DNA of 64,000 bases from Methanolobus mangrovi (GCF_031312535.1 NZ_CP133594.1:1753934-1817933); one strand, 5' to 3'. Counted from the first letter of the stretch, positions 27,505 to 37,015 are shown. Notes: generated by a model from the letters alone, not told the origin. A program made the numbers and translations.

Positions 27505-27677
27505 AGTCATGATTATAGCTGCCACAGTCAGAACCTTGAACTCTTCCCTTATCCCCCTAACCATAGGCCTTTGCTGTTCACCTATACCTCTACAGTCTTG
27601 ACACAAACAGTTTTAAAATCAAGATAATCTGCGCCCAGTTTTATTGGCATCGCCATTCGAAGTATCTGAAATCAGCC
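27505..27677 (-). pseudogene. Degenerate THEP1 NTPase fragment
   Basis: Relic of the THEP1 gene that lies intact at 29607-30110. The stretch from 27524 matches the intact gene from 29662 over about 30 nt with two differences; translated it gives GIREEFKVLTV against RIRKEFEVLTV. Near 27630-27677 the translation LRMAMPIKLG followed by LDFKTVCVKTVEV resembles LRIAVTGKPG and LDLKACGIRTAEI. The P-loop and the middle of the gene are missing and a stop separates the pieces. The remaining 330-bp interval (27425-27754) has no other feature. It marks the far edge of the AT-rich island that ends at intact THEP1. Confidence 0.65.
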
Positions 27678-27754
27678 CCCATATTTAAAAGATGAGGCAG
27701 AGTAGTATATTATATGGAATATTATGTTTTTCATTCGTGGTAGCACTAATGTCC

Positions 27755-29149
27755 TTACTTTAGTCCTTCAAATGTAGATTTCAATGATTCAAGATTAAAA
27801 ATACATGTCCTAATCTCCAGATATAATGGACCGTTACAAACACCACCAACATGAGTAGATAAGGAATCAAGTTTTGCCATAATATCATTTAAGGAATCTA
27901 ATTTTTCTTTTTTGGATAAATTATTAGTATCTAATATTTTTTCCCCAATTTTATATGAATAAGTCACAATATTAATTGAAAAGGAGTTCATTGATTCATC
28001 ATCACTCAATTTTCCAGCGAGCTGTATCAAAAACATTAATATTGCCTCCACTATCGTCTTAACTTCGTGGGAAAAAGGCTCATCATCAACTAATTTATAC
28101 CCTGTTTTAGAAAGAGCCAATATTCCATGGCCTATTTCAGTTTCCCATTTATTATCAACAGATATTCGTGTGAGTTCTGCGACCTTCACAACCGATCTAT
28201 GAACAATAATAAAATCACCAAACGATGTTTTAAGAGGGGTACTACAAAAAAAACATATTTTCATTATTGACGTATCTGTTATTTTTCTAAGATTTTTTGT
28301 AGCAGCAGCAATTCCAATATCCGAGATAATATTGACTGCAAATATTGCAGCATCCTCCATATCTTTTTTAGCTGCATCTATTACAAGTTCACCAATATGA
28401 AAAATAATATGATCTACAACTTTGAATGTACTTTCTAAATATTGATTCTCTTTATTTTCAATGATTGAAATGGCTTTTTTCTTGAATACATTCAAACCAT
28501 ATTTCACGCTTTCATAATCATGCTTTTTAATAGAGCCACGCAATACGTCAACAATTGGCTGAACAGTATCGATTACAGGCTCAACTTCGCCACCTACATC
28601 AATGTTCTTTTCTTTTTCAAGCGCATTTTTGATATTATAATAGCCCACATCTGTTGAAAATAATTTAATCATTTCAGTGGGTTTGAACATTTCAAGTATG
28701 CGATTGATATAGATTATTAAAGCAAAAAATGCAAAAATACCCAATGAATATGCAGCTATAACCTTATTTTCAAAAACTGATTCATCATTATATTGGCCAA
28801 AAAACAAGAAATTATGACTAATAACTCCAAATGATTGTGAATTGTGAATTGTTTTAAGCACCCAAAGACCGTAAATTATGGATGAGAAATAAATGAACAA
28901 TAGAATGATAAAATCAGGATTTGTTTTAAAGCTTTTAAACAAATCAATTGTTCTTTCAGAATAATATGCGGCTACATGTTGTATAGCAACTAAACTAAGA
29001 GTAATTACTATAGCGATAATTGCTGCTTCACTCTGGACTAGGGCACTTATCATGTATCTTGCACTGTCTGCATTTGTCTCAAATGCCCATACTTTAGCAA
29101 GGAATACGTAAGAAACGGACATAAATAAGACAAACCATTTAAAATACAT
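27755..29149 (-). CDS. Membrane protein, DUF2254-like, main part (probably of a frameshifted gene)
   Basis: 464 codons, much more AT-rich than the neighbours. Hydrophobic segments near the N-terminus (YFKWFVLFMSVSYVFLA, SEAAIIAIVITLSLVAIQ, FIILLFIYFSSIIYGLWVL, IAAYSLGIFAFFALIIYI) are followed by a helical soluble domain of about 300 residues. The segment ISALVQSEAAIIAIVITLSL with SERTIDLFK is characteristic of a methanogen membrane family related to DUF2254. In such proteins more N-terminal membrane segments precede this part; these occur in the overlapping frame at 29050-29463, so the gene may be split by a frameshift near 29150. Function unknown. Confidence 0.6.
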   Translation of the reverse strand: MYFKWFVLFMSVSYVFLAKVWAFETNADSARYMISALVQSEAAIIAIVITLSLVAIQHVAAYYSERTIDLFKSFKTNPDFIILLFIYFSSIIYGLWVLKTIHNSQSFGVISHNFLFFGQYNDESVFENKVIAAYSLGIFAFFALIIYINRILEMFKPTEMIKLFSTDVGYYNIKNALEKEKNIDVGGEVEPVIDTVQPIVDVLRGSIKKHDYESVKYGLNVFKKKAISIIENKENQYLESTFKVVDHIIFHIGELVIDAAKKDMEDAAIFAVNIISDIGIAAATKNLRKITDTSIMKICFFCSTPLKTSFGDFIIVHRSVVKVAELTRISVDNKWETEIGHGILALSKTGYKLVDDEPFSHEVKTIVEAILMFLIQLAGKLSDDESMNSFSINIVTYSYKIGEKILDTNNLSKKEKLDSLNDIMAKLDSLSTHVGGVCNGPLYLEIRTCIFNLESLKSTFEGLK

Positions 29150-29463
29150 ACTACTCTTAATTTAACTAAATCGGGAATTTTTATTATCAACGAAACGGCC
29201 TCCCACGTAATTGTTGGATAGAATGAAAGCATAAGCAAAGGAAGCACCATATACAATAAAAAATCAAAACAATTTGATGGAGTATAAAAACTAATAACCA
29301 TAAACTCGAAAATCATTGTAATAGAATATGAAATAAAAAATAGTAAGATGCAATTAGAAACAGTAGGTACGCCAACTGATTTAAGCATATCAACCAATGA
29401 ATCAATACTAAATACTTTTTTAAAAACTGTAATTAAAGTATTTTCCTTTGACATCTCTGCCAT
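29050..29463 (-). CDS. Membrane protein, N-terminal part of the split DUF2254-like gene or separate small protein
   Basis: 137 codons beginning MAEMSKENTLITVFKKVFSI. Two hydrophobic segments lie at about residues 38-58 (CILLFFISYSITMIFEFMV) and 67-90 (FDFLLYMVLPLLMLSFY). The last 34 codons overlap the start of the downstream frame by 100 nt in a different register. A single-base indel near 29140-29160 would join LIIKIPDLVKLR to MYFKWFVLFMSV and make one protein of about 565 aa. Whether this is a real overlap, decay or a sequencing error cannot be told here. Confidence 0.5.
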   Translation of the reverse strand: MAEMSKENTLITVFKKVFSIDSLVDMLKSVGVPTVSNCILLFFISYSITMIFEFMVISFYTPSNCFDFLLYMVLPLLMLSFYPTITWEAVSLIIKIPDLVKLRVVCILNGLSYLCPFLTYSLLKYGHLRQMQTVQDT

Positions 29464-29606
29464 AAATTAACTATTATAATATAAACATATTCAATTATTT
29501 GAGCATAAAGAGACAAAGAAATTGTATTTAATTCCTAGAATTATATCATTTTTTGCATAGCCAGAGCAGACAGGAACAATCCACTTAGGCAACTTAAATT
29601 CTACCT

Positions 29607-30110
29607 TTATCTAAAAATCTCAGCTATCCTCTCCGGTAAATCGTCCCGATTATCTTCATCAACAGTCAGAACCTCGAACTCTTTCCTTATCCTCTGCGCC
29701 AGTGGATGCTCACTCGATCTGTGCAGCACGGCCAGTATCGACCTGGCCGAATCCAGTGCACCCTCTACAGCCCGGATGAAATTCTCTGACTTGAGTTCCA
29801 TGGGTCCGACCTCATCTATAACCACAACATCACAATCAATGGCATTCTTAATGGCTTCTGCACCTATGCCGTCAAGGTCTGCAAGGTTCACATGATACTT
29901 TCCAAGCTTCGGGCCTGAACATCGGACATGACTCAGGACACCTTTTCTGCCGGCAGAGATATCCTCTATCGAAAAGCCCTGTCGTTTGCCGTTCACAAGT
30001 ATTTCCGCGGTCCTGATGCCACAGGCTTTTAGATCTAGTTTTTCCACAGCCCTTGCTACAACAGTTGATTTGCCAACACCCGGCTTTCCAGTTACAGCTA
30101 TTCGAAGCAT
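29607..30110 (-). CDS. THEP1-type nucleoside-triphosphatase
   Basis: P-loop NTPase of 167 aa of the archaeal THEP1 family, which hydrolyses nucleoside triphosphates broadly and is of uncertain cellular role. Walker A is VTGKPGVGKSTVV at the N-terminus, Walker B is VVIDEVGPMEL, and RIRKEFEVLTVDEDNRDDLP is the usual C-terminus. ATG 30110 is directly preceded by AGGAGGTT; the ORF to 30137 runs through that ribosome site and is not the start. A decayed second copy lies at 27505-27677. Confidence 0.92.
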   Translation of the reverse strand: MLRIAVTGKPGVGKSTVVARAVEKLDLKACGIRTAEILVNGKRQGFSIEDISAGRKGVLSHVRCSGPKLGKYHVNLADLDGIGAEAIKNAIDCDVVVIDEVGPMELKSENFIRAVEGALDSARSILAVLHRSSEHPLAQRIRKEFEVLTVDEDNRDDLPERIAEIFR

Positions 30111-30201
30111 CTGGAACCTCCTTTGCAGATCAGCCATAAAAATTACAAATAAATAAACCGAGAGTCAATCCCTGTCATCCGCTTATTATCATTAATTCCG
30201 A

Positions 30202-30486
30202 TCAGACTGGTATGTCTTCTATCTTGTCCAGAAAAATGATTTCTGGTTTGCGGATTACACCCACTTCTTCCATTTTCTTTTTTAATTCAGGAGATTCTGT
30301 GAACTTGCGTGCATTCTCAATAGTATCCCACTCGAAAAGGATTGCCAGGGAATTAGGATCATCTGATGTGCGGAAAAGCATTCCACCTTTGGAACCACTC
30401 TCTTTTCGCATGGAACCGTGCTCGTCAAATCCTGCTTTCCATTTAGAAAAATCTTCGACTATATGCTTGATAAGTACGTATACCAT
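30202..30486 (-). CDS. Small dimeric alpha/beta-barrel protein (ABM-like)
   Basis: 94 aa, beginning MVYVLIKHIVEDFSKWKAGF. The strand-helix pattern, FEWDTIENARKFTESPELKK and a C-terminal EIIFLDKIED strand fit the ferredoxin-like dimeric barrel of the antibiotic-biosynthesis-monooxygenase/cyclase superfamily. Such proteins bind small aromatic or haem ligands or are simply stress proteins; no catalytic residue can be assigned. Single gene, divergent from nothing obvious. Confidence 0.65.
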   Translation of the reverse strand: MVYVLIKHIVEDFSKWKAGFDEHGSMRKESGSKGGMLFRTSDDPNSLAILFEWDTIENARKFTESPELKKKMEEVGVIRKPEIIFLDKIEDIPV

Positions 30487-30650
30487 TGTTTATAACCCCA
30501 ATAATCATCAGGCTTACAGCTATATAGTGTTTTACAGTCGAAGTAGGATTGTTTCTAAACATGTCTCTTGTTATAATCAGTTGACGTGGAACTTGTTCTT
30601 AGAATTCTCATAATATTGAGGATTTCTATAGATGCAGAATACGTTTGAAT

Positions 30651-31394
30651 TCAAATCGAAGCAAACAGAAATAAAATCCCCACAATCACCGGCTGATGCA
30701 CCAGATAAATCAACAACGACTTTTTTCCCAGATAACCCAGCAATCCCACAACAGCATTATTCTCGCAATCACACATCCTGAAGCCCCTCTGATACTCAGG
30801 ATAAAGGCGGCTCCCTGTGAAAACACCCATCAGTACAACGCCAAACCATGGGATCAGCGGGAAATAATCCAGAGTATAGAAACCGTAGGGTTTGATGCCA
30901 AGCCAGAGCAACCAGGGGAAATCTGCATAGGCACCATCCATGATCACGCCTGCAAACAGGGACAGAATACCAGCGATCAGGCTGAAATTCCGGTATTTCA
31001 GAAATGGATAAGCAAGGACAATGGAAACACCGATGAGGTGCAGTATTCCAAAATAAATAGTTCCTCGTTCAAGGGCTATTGCTGTGACAACTGTAATTAC
31101 AAGACCCCACGCAAAGATACCTGCACCTCTTTTCAGAAAATGAGAGAACTGATTCTGTGTGCCATGTAAGGATAATGCACGTGAATGGCTTAACGTAAGG
31201 GAAACGCCGACAAGGACAATGAACAGAATTGCGGCAGTCCTTCCGATTATCAGGAGAATACCGGAATGTGTGTTGAATTCATGGATGCCGAAAAAATCAA
31301 GATCAAAAAAGAAATGGTAGATTACCATCAGAAAGATGGCTATACCGCGAAAGGCGTCAACTTCAAAGAATCGTTTGTTGTGGCCCTTATCCAT
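30651..31394 (-). CDS. DUF1624/heparan-alpha-glucosaminide N-acetyltransferase-like membrane protein
   Basis: 247-aa integral membrane protein with about seven to eight hydrophobic segments. The N-terminal RFFEVDAFRGIAIFLMVIYH is the DUF1624 signature, and YFGILHLIGVSI plus LIYLVHQPVIVGIL match the acyltransferase-like family, which may move acyl groups across the membrane to a sugar. ATG 31394 is preferred; the longer frame to 31421 begins with GTG without a ribosome site. It lies 23 bp after the Zn-ribbon gene on the same strand. Confidence 0.78.
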   Translation of the reverse strand: MDKGHNKRFFEVDAFRGIAIFLMVIYHFFFDLDFFGIHEFNTHSGILLIIGRTAAILFIVLVGVSLTLSHSRALSLHGTQNQFSHFLKRGAGIFAWGLVITVVTAIALERGTIYFGILHLIGVSIVLAYPFLKYRNFSLIAGILSLFAGVIMDGAYADFPWLLWLGIKPYGFYTLDYFPLIPWFGVVLMGVFTGSRLYPEYQRGFRMCDCENNAVVGLLGYLGKKSLLIYLVHQPVIVGILFLFASI

Positions 31395-31417
31395 TGTCTG
31401 CCCCAAAAAGAAAATAA

Positions 31418-31879
31418 TCACTTTTTCTTCTTTTTCTTATCTTTATTATCCTTGAAAACAGAACCAAGGTGTAATGCGTAAGTACCATCCTCTTTTATGG
31501 CCATGACTATTTCCTTGCGGTCAAGCAGGGAATCGAGGTTCAGTTCATATGAACCGGGGCCAAGAATACGTACGGATTCAACACGCTCACCTTCCTCTTC
31601 AATAACACGAGGAGGTTTCTTTTCAACCCCGAGGATATCATCTATTTCCCGGATGATCTTTTCAGAAGATCCTTTAGAATCACCTTCATGAGAGGTTTCA
31701 TCAATAATAGCGTGCTTTTCCTCACTTTCAGTTCCTTCGGCGCCCTCCGCAACAGGGCCGGCAGCCTCTTCCTCACTCACGTAAAGGAACTTGTTCCAGC
31801 CACAGTTGGGGCATCCGCTCAATATTACTGAAGCACCGTCGATAAAGATAGATTCGCATCTTGTGCACTTATGAGGCAT
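31418..31879 (-). CDS. Zinc-ribbon protein, OapC/ArvC-like
   Basis: 153 aa. The N-terminal zinc ribbon reads HKCTRCESIFIDG and LSGCPNCGWNKFLYV (two C-x2-C pairs), followed by an acidic linker and a C-terminal globular part (RILGPGSYELNLDSLLDRKE). It ends in a run of lysines (DKKKKKK). This agrees with a family of archaeal Zn-ribbon proteins named OapC/ArvC after haloarchaeal replication/viral association genes; that name is from memory. GGTGG precedes the ATG. Function in methanogens unknown. Confidence 0.72.
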   Translation of the reverse strand: MPHKCTRCESIFIDGASVILSGCPNCGWNKFLYVSEEEAAGPVAEGAEGTESEEKHAIIDETSHEGDSKGSSEKIIREIDDILGVEKKPPRVIEEEGERVESVRILGPGSYELNLDSLLDRKEIVMAIKEDGTYALHLGSVFKDNKDKKKKKK

Positions 31880-31953
31880 TGGTCCACCGACTTAAATAAG
31901 TATCATGATATATTAAAACACTTGCGATAAGCCTGTAATAGATAGCAGGCTCA

Positions 31954-32817
31954 TCATTCATTAAGGTATTTGCCTATCAGGGGGTCGAGTTTCCTTCTGG
32001 TGTCATGAGGGATCATGGAAGGAACGGTTGTAATAGCACCTGCCAGGGCATCCTTACACATACAGTGCTGCTCAAGACTGAATTTCTCAAGAGATGACAC
32101 AATTATGTCCTTAACAGCAGCCTCGTTCTTCATGGCATTCTCAATGATGGTTTCGATGGTCACATCTTCCTCATGCCACACATCATAATCTGTCACCGTA
32201 GCTATCATCGAGTAGCATATCTCAGCCTCGCGGGCAAGTTTTGCTTCCGGGATAGCAGTCATACCAATGATATCAAAGCCAAGTGCCTGATATACACGGG
32301 ACTCTGCACGGGTTGAGAATTGAGGACCTTCCATACAAAGATATGTTCCGCCTTCTTTGACATTGTAACCTTTTGATCTGGCAACATCCACTATGTCCTT
32401 TGAAATTTCAGGACAGAAAGGGTCAGCAAATCCCATGTGTACAACTATGCCATCCTCAAAGAACGTGGAAGGTCTGCACTTTGTACGGTCGTATATCTGG
32501 TTCGGGATCACTATATCCAGCGGTTTGAGCTCTTCCCTGAGACTCCCAACAGCAGAAGCTGCAATTATGCGTTTCACGCCGAGTTTTTTAAGTGCGAAGA
32601 TGTTGGCCCGGGAATTAAGTTCGGAAGGAGATATCCTGTGCCCCACCCCATGCCTTGGAAGGAAACAAACAGTCCTCTCACCATGTTCACCAATTGTGAT
32701 GGAATCGGAAGGTTTTCCAAAAGGTGTATCAATATCCACCTGACGCACATTATCCAGCAGATTTGCGTCATATATGCCGCTTCCGCCTATTATTGCAATA
32801 TCAGCTTTTTCCTGCAT
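31954..32817 (-). CDS. mtnP: S-methyl-5'-thioadenosine phosphorylase
   Basis: Purine phosphorylase of 287 aa that recycles methylthioadenosine left from polyamine or SAM-dependent reactions. Motifs: IIGGSGIYD, FLPRHGVGHRISP (phosphate), YLCMEGPQFSTRAESR and GMTAIPEAKLAREAEICY. TDYDVWH carries the paired Asp residues that favour 6-aminopurines, so MTA is more likely the substrate than methylthioinosine. It follows the phosphoribosyltransferase gene by 28 bp: a purine salvage operon. Confidence 0.88.
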   Translation of the reverse strand: MQEKADIAIIGGSGIYDANLLDNVRQVDIDTPFGKPSDSITIGEHGERTVCFLPRHGVGHRISPSELNSRANIFALKKLGVKRIIAASAVGSLREELKPLDIVIPNQIYDRTKCRPSTFFEDGIVVHMGFADPFCPEISKDIVDVARSKGYNVKEGGTYLCMEGPQFSTRAESRVYQALGFDIIGMTAIPEAKLAREAEICYSMIATVTDYDVWHEEDVTIETIIENAMKNEAAVKDIIVSSLEKFSLEQHCMCKDALAGAITTVPSMIPHDTRRKLDPLIGKYLNE

Positions 32818-32845
32818 TTTATCACTTGTGTATTATAGAGAAGTT

Positions 32846-33544
32846 TCAGATAAGTTTCCAGTATTGTTTCCCATCTTCACTCACAGAACTTACGATCCCC
32901 CTGCGGTGCATCTCTTCCAGTACTTCAGTAAGTCTGCCTGGCTGGGCGATCTCAAATGCAAATGAATCCAGTGAATGATACATATAGAGACCATGCTTTA
33001 TAGCAGGAATGTCCCACATACCCCGGCCTTCTTTTTTCATGAGGGTTGATATGAGGTCGATCATATCTTCAATGAAATTCCACGGGAAAACAACCCATGC
33101 CCATTCCTCGAGGCGCTCGCCACAATAATCCGGGTCATGCACTGAAGAATCAAGATATTGGAGAGTTGCAGTCCTTATTTCTTTAGGATTCTGCTGCTTT
33201 ACATACTCAACCGAACTGATCATGCTTTTACCCGTATCGGCGATATCGTCAACGATAAGTATGTTCTTTCCTGCAACTGCATTGTCAGCAAGCGGGTACC
33301 TTATCAGGGGTTCATCACCGGCAAGTGCAGTACCCAGATAGTGCTCTATCTTCAGGCTTGTCAGGTCATCAAGACCCAGGAAATCACATAATACACGACC
33401 TGCGAACCATCCACCCCTTGCAAGAGCAATGATCATATCAGGTTCATATCCTGAAGCTTTCACGTCATTTGCAACATCTCTGCAAAGATCGTAAATGTAA
33501 TCCCAGTTTGTAATAACACATTTGAATTTGTCAGGTAAGGCCAT
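32846..33544 (-). CDS. Phosphoribosyltransferase (purine salvage type)
   Basis: 232 aa. The PRPP-binding motif ILIVDDIADTGKS is preceded by MIIALARGGWFAGRVL (PPi loop), as in xanthine/hypoxanthine phosphoribosyltransferases. After residue 150 comes a C-terminal extension with a winged-helix-like end (GRLTEVLEEMHRRGIVSSV). ATG 33544 has GGAGAT upstream; the longer frame begins with TTG. It is co-directional with mtnP, so purine base salvage (adenine or hypoxanthine released by MTA cleavage) is the likely job. Confidence 0.82.
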   Translation of the reverse strand: MALPDKFKCVITNWDYIYDLCRDVANDVKASGYEPDMIIALARGGWFAGRVLCDFLGLDDLTSLKIEHYLGTALAGDEPLIRYPLADNAVAGKNILIVDDIADTGKSMISSVEYVKQQNPKEIRTATLQYLDSSVHDPDYCGERLEEWAWVVFPWNFIEDMIDLISTLMKKEGRGMWDIPAIKHGLYMYHSLDSFAFEIAQPGRLTEVLEEMHRRGIVSSVSEDGKQYWKLI

Positions 33545-33686
33545 TTGTATAATCTCCAATGCACCATATTTACAGGTACAAGATATATATTTAATTCATA
33601 TCGAAAAATGCTACTATACGAAATGCATATATAGTATGTAGATGTTGAGAGAGGAGTACTGTTCCAAAATAAACAGCAATCTACGA

Positions 33687-33761
33687 AGCGGGGTAGGGTA
33701 GCCAGGAGATCCCGACGGGCTCATAACCCGTAGACCGATAGTTCGAATCTATCCCCCGCTA
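33687..33761 (+). tRNA. Initiator tRNA-Met (CAT), copy 1
   Basis: 75-nt tRNA. Acceptor stem AGCGGGG/CCCCGCT starts with an A-U pair, and the anticodon stem ends in three G-C pairs (GGGCTCATAACCC). Both are hallmarks of the archaeal initiator. Anticodon CAT. Discriminator A; CCA not encoded. Confidence 0.93.
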
Positions 33762-33885
33762 CTTTTCTAATATTGCAGTTTTGACTTAACCATCAATTAA
33801 TGTGTTAGAGACGTGTTTTGGAAACATACATATATAACAGGAAACATAGTAAAGCTATAGTTCCCAATTAAACATCAATCCCTGA

Positions 33886-33960
33886 AGCGGGGTAGGGTAG
33901 CCAGGAGATCCCGACGGGCTCATAACCCGTAGACCGATAGTTCGAATCTATCCCCCGCTA
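33886..33960 (+). tRNA. Initiator tRNA-Met (CAT), copy 2
   Basis: 75-nt gene identical in sequence to the one 199 bp upstream, with the same A-U first pair, GGG-CCC anticodon stem and CAT anticodon. It is part of the tandem duplication. Confidence 0.93.
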
Positions 33961-34043
33961 CTTTTCTAACATTACAGTTTTGGTGCAGCCACCAATTAGT
34001 GCTTTAAGGTCTTCGCTCTCCCAAGCAACCAGAGGTAAACGAG

Positions 34044-34877
34044 ATGGAATTATCTATTGCCATATTCGGACTTGCAGCAGCAGCGTGTTGGGGAGCCGGA
34101 GATTTTAGCGGAGGAGTTGCAACAAAACGAAGCGGAGTATTGATAGTTGCAATACTTTCCCAGATAGTAGGAATAATACTACTTGCCTCGGCTGCATTGC
34201 TGTTCACGGAAAGCATACCACCCACTACAGATTTTTTATGGGGTGCAGCCGCCGGACTTGCAGGAGGAATTGGCCTTCTTGCTCTTTACCATGCACTATC
34301 CATGGAAAAAATGGGCATTGTAGCTCCTGTTACAGCGGTTTTAAGCGCAATTGTCCCCATGACATTCGGAATAGTAACCGAGGGACTTCCCACTATAAGC
34401 CAGCTTACTGGTTTTCTTTTTGCATTCATCGGAGTATGGCTGATATCAAGAGAAGAGAATAGTCCCAAGATAGAATTGGAGAAACTGAAGCTTCCACTCC
34501 TTGCAGGACTTGGTTTTGGGCTTTTTATGATACTTATCGACCAGGTAGAGTCAAATGGAGTATTCTGGCCACTTGTCGGAGCAAGGATGGCAACCATCCC
34601 GACATTTATACTTGTAGCATCCTACAAAAAACAAACAAAGATACCAGGAATTAAATTCTTGCCACTCATTGCACTTGCAGGGGTGCTTGATACAGGAGGA
34701 AATGTGTTCTACGCCCTTGCAGCAAAGACGGGGAGAATGGATATTGCAGCGATCCTTACTTCAATGTACCCTGCAATAACCGTACTTCTTGCATGGATAC
34801 TTCTGAAAGAGAGATTAAAGAACAGGCAGTGGATTGGCGTATTTGCCGTTATGGTAGCAGTAGTGCTTATAACATGA
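34044..34877 (+). CDS. DMT/EamA family transporter
   Basis: 277-aa membrane protein with about ten hydrophobic segments in two EamA repeats. The first repeat begins IAIFGLAAAACWGAGDFSGG and the second begins after the SREENSPKIELEKLK loop. GLLALYHALSMEKMGIVAPV and the final AAILTSMYPAITVLLAW motif are typical of EamA permeases. Substrate unknown (amino acids or metabolites in the superfamily). It stands alone downstream of the initiator tRNAs. Confidence 0.87.
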   Translation: MELSIAIFGLAAAACWGAGDFSGGVATKRSGVLIVAILSQIVGIILLASAALLFTESIPPTTDFLWGAAAGLAGGIGLLALYHALSMEKMGIVAPVTAVLSAIVPMTFGIVTEGLPTISQLTGFLFAFIGVWLISREENSPKIELEKLKLPLLAGLGFGLFMILIDQVESNGVFWPLVGARMATIPTFILVASYKKQTKIPGIKFLPLIALAGVLDTGGNVFYALAAKTGRMDIAAILTSMYPAITVLLAWILLKERLKNRQWIGVFAVMVAVVLIT

Positions 34878-34976
34878 AGCAGAAAATAGAATAACGACTT
34901 ACTGCTTCACAACAGGATTAAATATGAACTGCCCTTTAATAGAACAAAATAGAGAACTGAACAGGATGATCCTTAA

Positions 34977-36296
34977 ATGGTAATGGATAAACTCGGGAAT
35001 TCACTGCAGGATGCCCTAAAGAAACTGGTGAAATCAGGACGTATCGACGAACGGACCGTAAATGAGGTCGTCAAGGATATCCAGAGGGCTTTGCTCCAGT
35101 CTGACGTAAACGTCAAGCTGGTCATGCAAATGTCACAGCATATCAAAGAGCGTGCACTGAAAGAGGAAGTGCCCTCAGGAATGAATCCCAGGGAACATGT
35201 AATAAGGATAGTCTATCAGGAACTTATCAGTATAATAGGAAAGAGTACCGATATTCCACTAAAACCCCAGACCATCATGATGATAGGTTTGCAGGGTAGC
35301 GGTAAGACAACTACGACTTCAAAACTTGCACGCTATTTCCAGAGAAAAGGACTCAAACCGGCTGTAGTCTGTGCAGACACATTCAGACCGGGTGCATACC
35401 AGCAGCTAAAAACCCTTTGTACCAGACTCAACGTCGCATTCTACGGTGAGGAAGGAAACCCGGATGCAGTTGGAATTGTAAAGAGAGGCCTGGAAGAGCT
35501 TCACAAATATGACGTACTTATAGTTGACACAGCAGGTCGTCACTCACTTGAAAGTGACCTTATCACCGAGATGGAAGAAATACACGCCGTGGCCAAACCG
35601 GATTATAAATTGCTTGTACTTGACGGTGCTATCGGACAGCAGGCAAGCGAGCAGGCACGTGCATTCAATGATTCTATCGGAATATCAGGCGTAGTGATCT
35701 CCAAGCTTGACGGTACCGCAAAAGGTGGTGGAGCACTTTCCGCAGTATCTGAAACAAATTCATCCATTGCTTTTATTGGTGTAGGAGAAACACCGGACGA
35801 CCTTGAAAGATTTGAGCCGGACAGGTTCATTTCAAGACTTCTGGGAATGGGCGACATCAAAAGTCTCATTGAAAAAGCAGAGGAAGCCCTTGGAGAAGAA
35901 GACTTTGACATGGAAGCAATGCTCCGTGGCAGGTTCACACTCAAGGACATGTACAAACAGCTCGAAAGTCTCAACAAGATGGGACCAATGAAGCAGATCA
36001 TGCAGATGTTGCCACTTGGAGGACTCGGTGCCAAGATCCCTGAAGATGCATATCAGGTAACAGGTGACAAACTCGGACGTTACAGGGTTCTTATGGACTC
36101 AATGACAGAAGAGGAAATGCTCAATCCAAGAGTTATTGGCAGTGCCCGCATCAAGAGAATTGCAAGAGGTTCAGGCTGTGCCCCAGAGGATGTAAGGGAA
36201 CTTCTGAAATACCACAAGATGATGCAGACCGCTATGAAAGGATTCCGTGGCGGAAAATTCAATATGCAAAAAATGATGAAGAAAATGGGAATGTGA
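34977..36296 (+). CDS. srp54: Signal recognition particle 54 kDa protein
   Basis: GTPase of the signal recognition particle that binds signal peptides and 7S RNA. 439 aa. N domain 1-85; G domain with P-loop [19 protein letters not shown] and [15 protein letters not shown]-terminal M domain rich in Met ([10 protein letters not shown] at the end). The ATG at 34977 has GATGAT six bases upstream; an ATG 6 nt later is also possible. guaAa converges 4 bp after the stop. Confidence 0.97.
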   Translation: MVMDKLGNSLQDALKKLVKSGRIDERTVNEVVKDIQRALLQSDVNVKLVMQMSQHIKERALKEEVPSGMNPREHVIRIVYQELISIIGKSTDIPLKPQTIMMIGLQGSGKTTTTSKLARYFQRKGLKPAVVCADTFRPGAYQQLKTLCTRLNVAFYGEEGNPDAVGIVKRGLEELHKYDVLIVDTAGRHSLESDLITEMEEIHAVAKPDYKLLVLDGAIGQQASEQARAFNDSIGISGVVISKLDGTAKGGGALSAVSETNSSIAFIGVGETPDDLERFEPDRFISRLLGMGDIKSLIEKAEEALGEEDFDMEAMLRGRFTLKDMYKQLESLNKMGPMKQIMQMLPLGGLGAKIPEDAYQVTGDKLGRYRVLMDSMTEEEMLNPRVIGSARIKRIARGSGCAPEDVRELLKYHKMMQTAMKGFRGGKFNMQKMMKKMGM

Positions 36297-36300
36297 GAGT

Positions 36301-36870
36301 TTAATACTCCTCACATACCTTAAAGAAATTCATCAAAAGCTGTTCTCCTTTTTCTGTGTGTGCCACCTCAGGGTGCCATTGCACACCAAAGATAGGCCTG
36401 TCAACATGCCTCATTGCCTCACATTCACAGATGTTTGACCTTGCAAGTTGTTTGAAATCCTCAGGCATCCTGACAACCTCATCAGCATGTGATGCCCAGA
36501 CTGAGGTCTTCGGACCCAGCCCTTTAAGGAGCTCATCCTCATCAACGATCTCAATTTCAATGTCTGCATATCCGCCTGAAACACCTGGACCTACCTCTCC
36601 GCCAAATGTCTTTGCGATTACCTGGTGCCCAAGACAGATACCAAGGATTGGGAGGTCGATGCTTTCAACATATTCAGAACACATGCCAGCCCTTTCCAGT
36701 GTAGGACCACCGCTTAATATGATCCCGTCAGGTTCCTCGTCAAGGATATCTTCAACAGGAGTCGTGTTGGCAACGATCTTAGTATCCATGTCCAGATCCC
36801 TTACTGCACGATGGATAAGATGGCAAAACTGCCCATAGTTATTGATAACAAGAATTTTTAATTCTCTCAT
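36301..36870 (-). CDS. guaAa: GMP synthase subunit A (glutamine amidotransferase)
   Basis: Supplies ammonia to GuaAb in the split archaeal GMP synthase. Class I amidotransferase triad: nucleophile in LGICLGHQV, His/Glu in FGVQWHPEV. The oxyanion region is ILSGGPTLE. 189 aa from [13 protein letters not shown]; the ORF frame extends further but the extra N-terminus is intergenic. Its partner guaAb lies at 12.2 kb, 24 kb away and not in an operon. Confidence 0.95.
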   Translation of the reverse strand: MRELKILVINNYGQFCHLIHRAVRDLDMDTKIVANTTPVEDILDEEPDGIILSGGPTLERAGMCSEYVESIDLPILGICLGHQVIAKTFGGEVGPGVSGGYADIEIEIVDEDELLKGLGPKTSVWASHADEVVRMPEDFKQLARSNICECEAMRHVDRPIFGVQWHPEVAHTEKGEQLLMNFFKVCEEY

Positions 36871-37015
36871 AGATTGTTTCCTGCATTTATTTTTATTAAT
36901 ATGTGTATCAATATTGCCATAATAGTAATTAACCATATAAGAGGGTTTCATACTTAATAGATGAAAATTTTCAAAAAAAAACTTATAGCGTGTATATAGA
37001 ATTAAAAAAAAGGAG

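Larger units (their letters stand above)
33667..33999 (+). repeat. Tandem duplication containing initiator tRNA, unit spacing 199 bp
   Basis: The two tRNA genes are identical and their flanks are still similar: AAACA-CAATC before each gene, and TTTTCTAA-ATT-CAGTTTTG after each. The copies are diverging outside the tRNA while the tRNA bodies remain the same, so this is a real but old tandem duplication. Confidence 0.8.
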
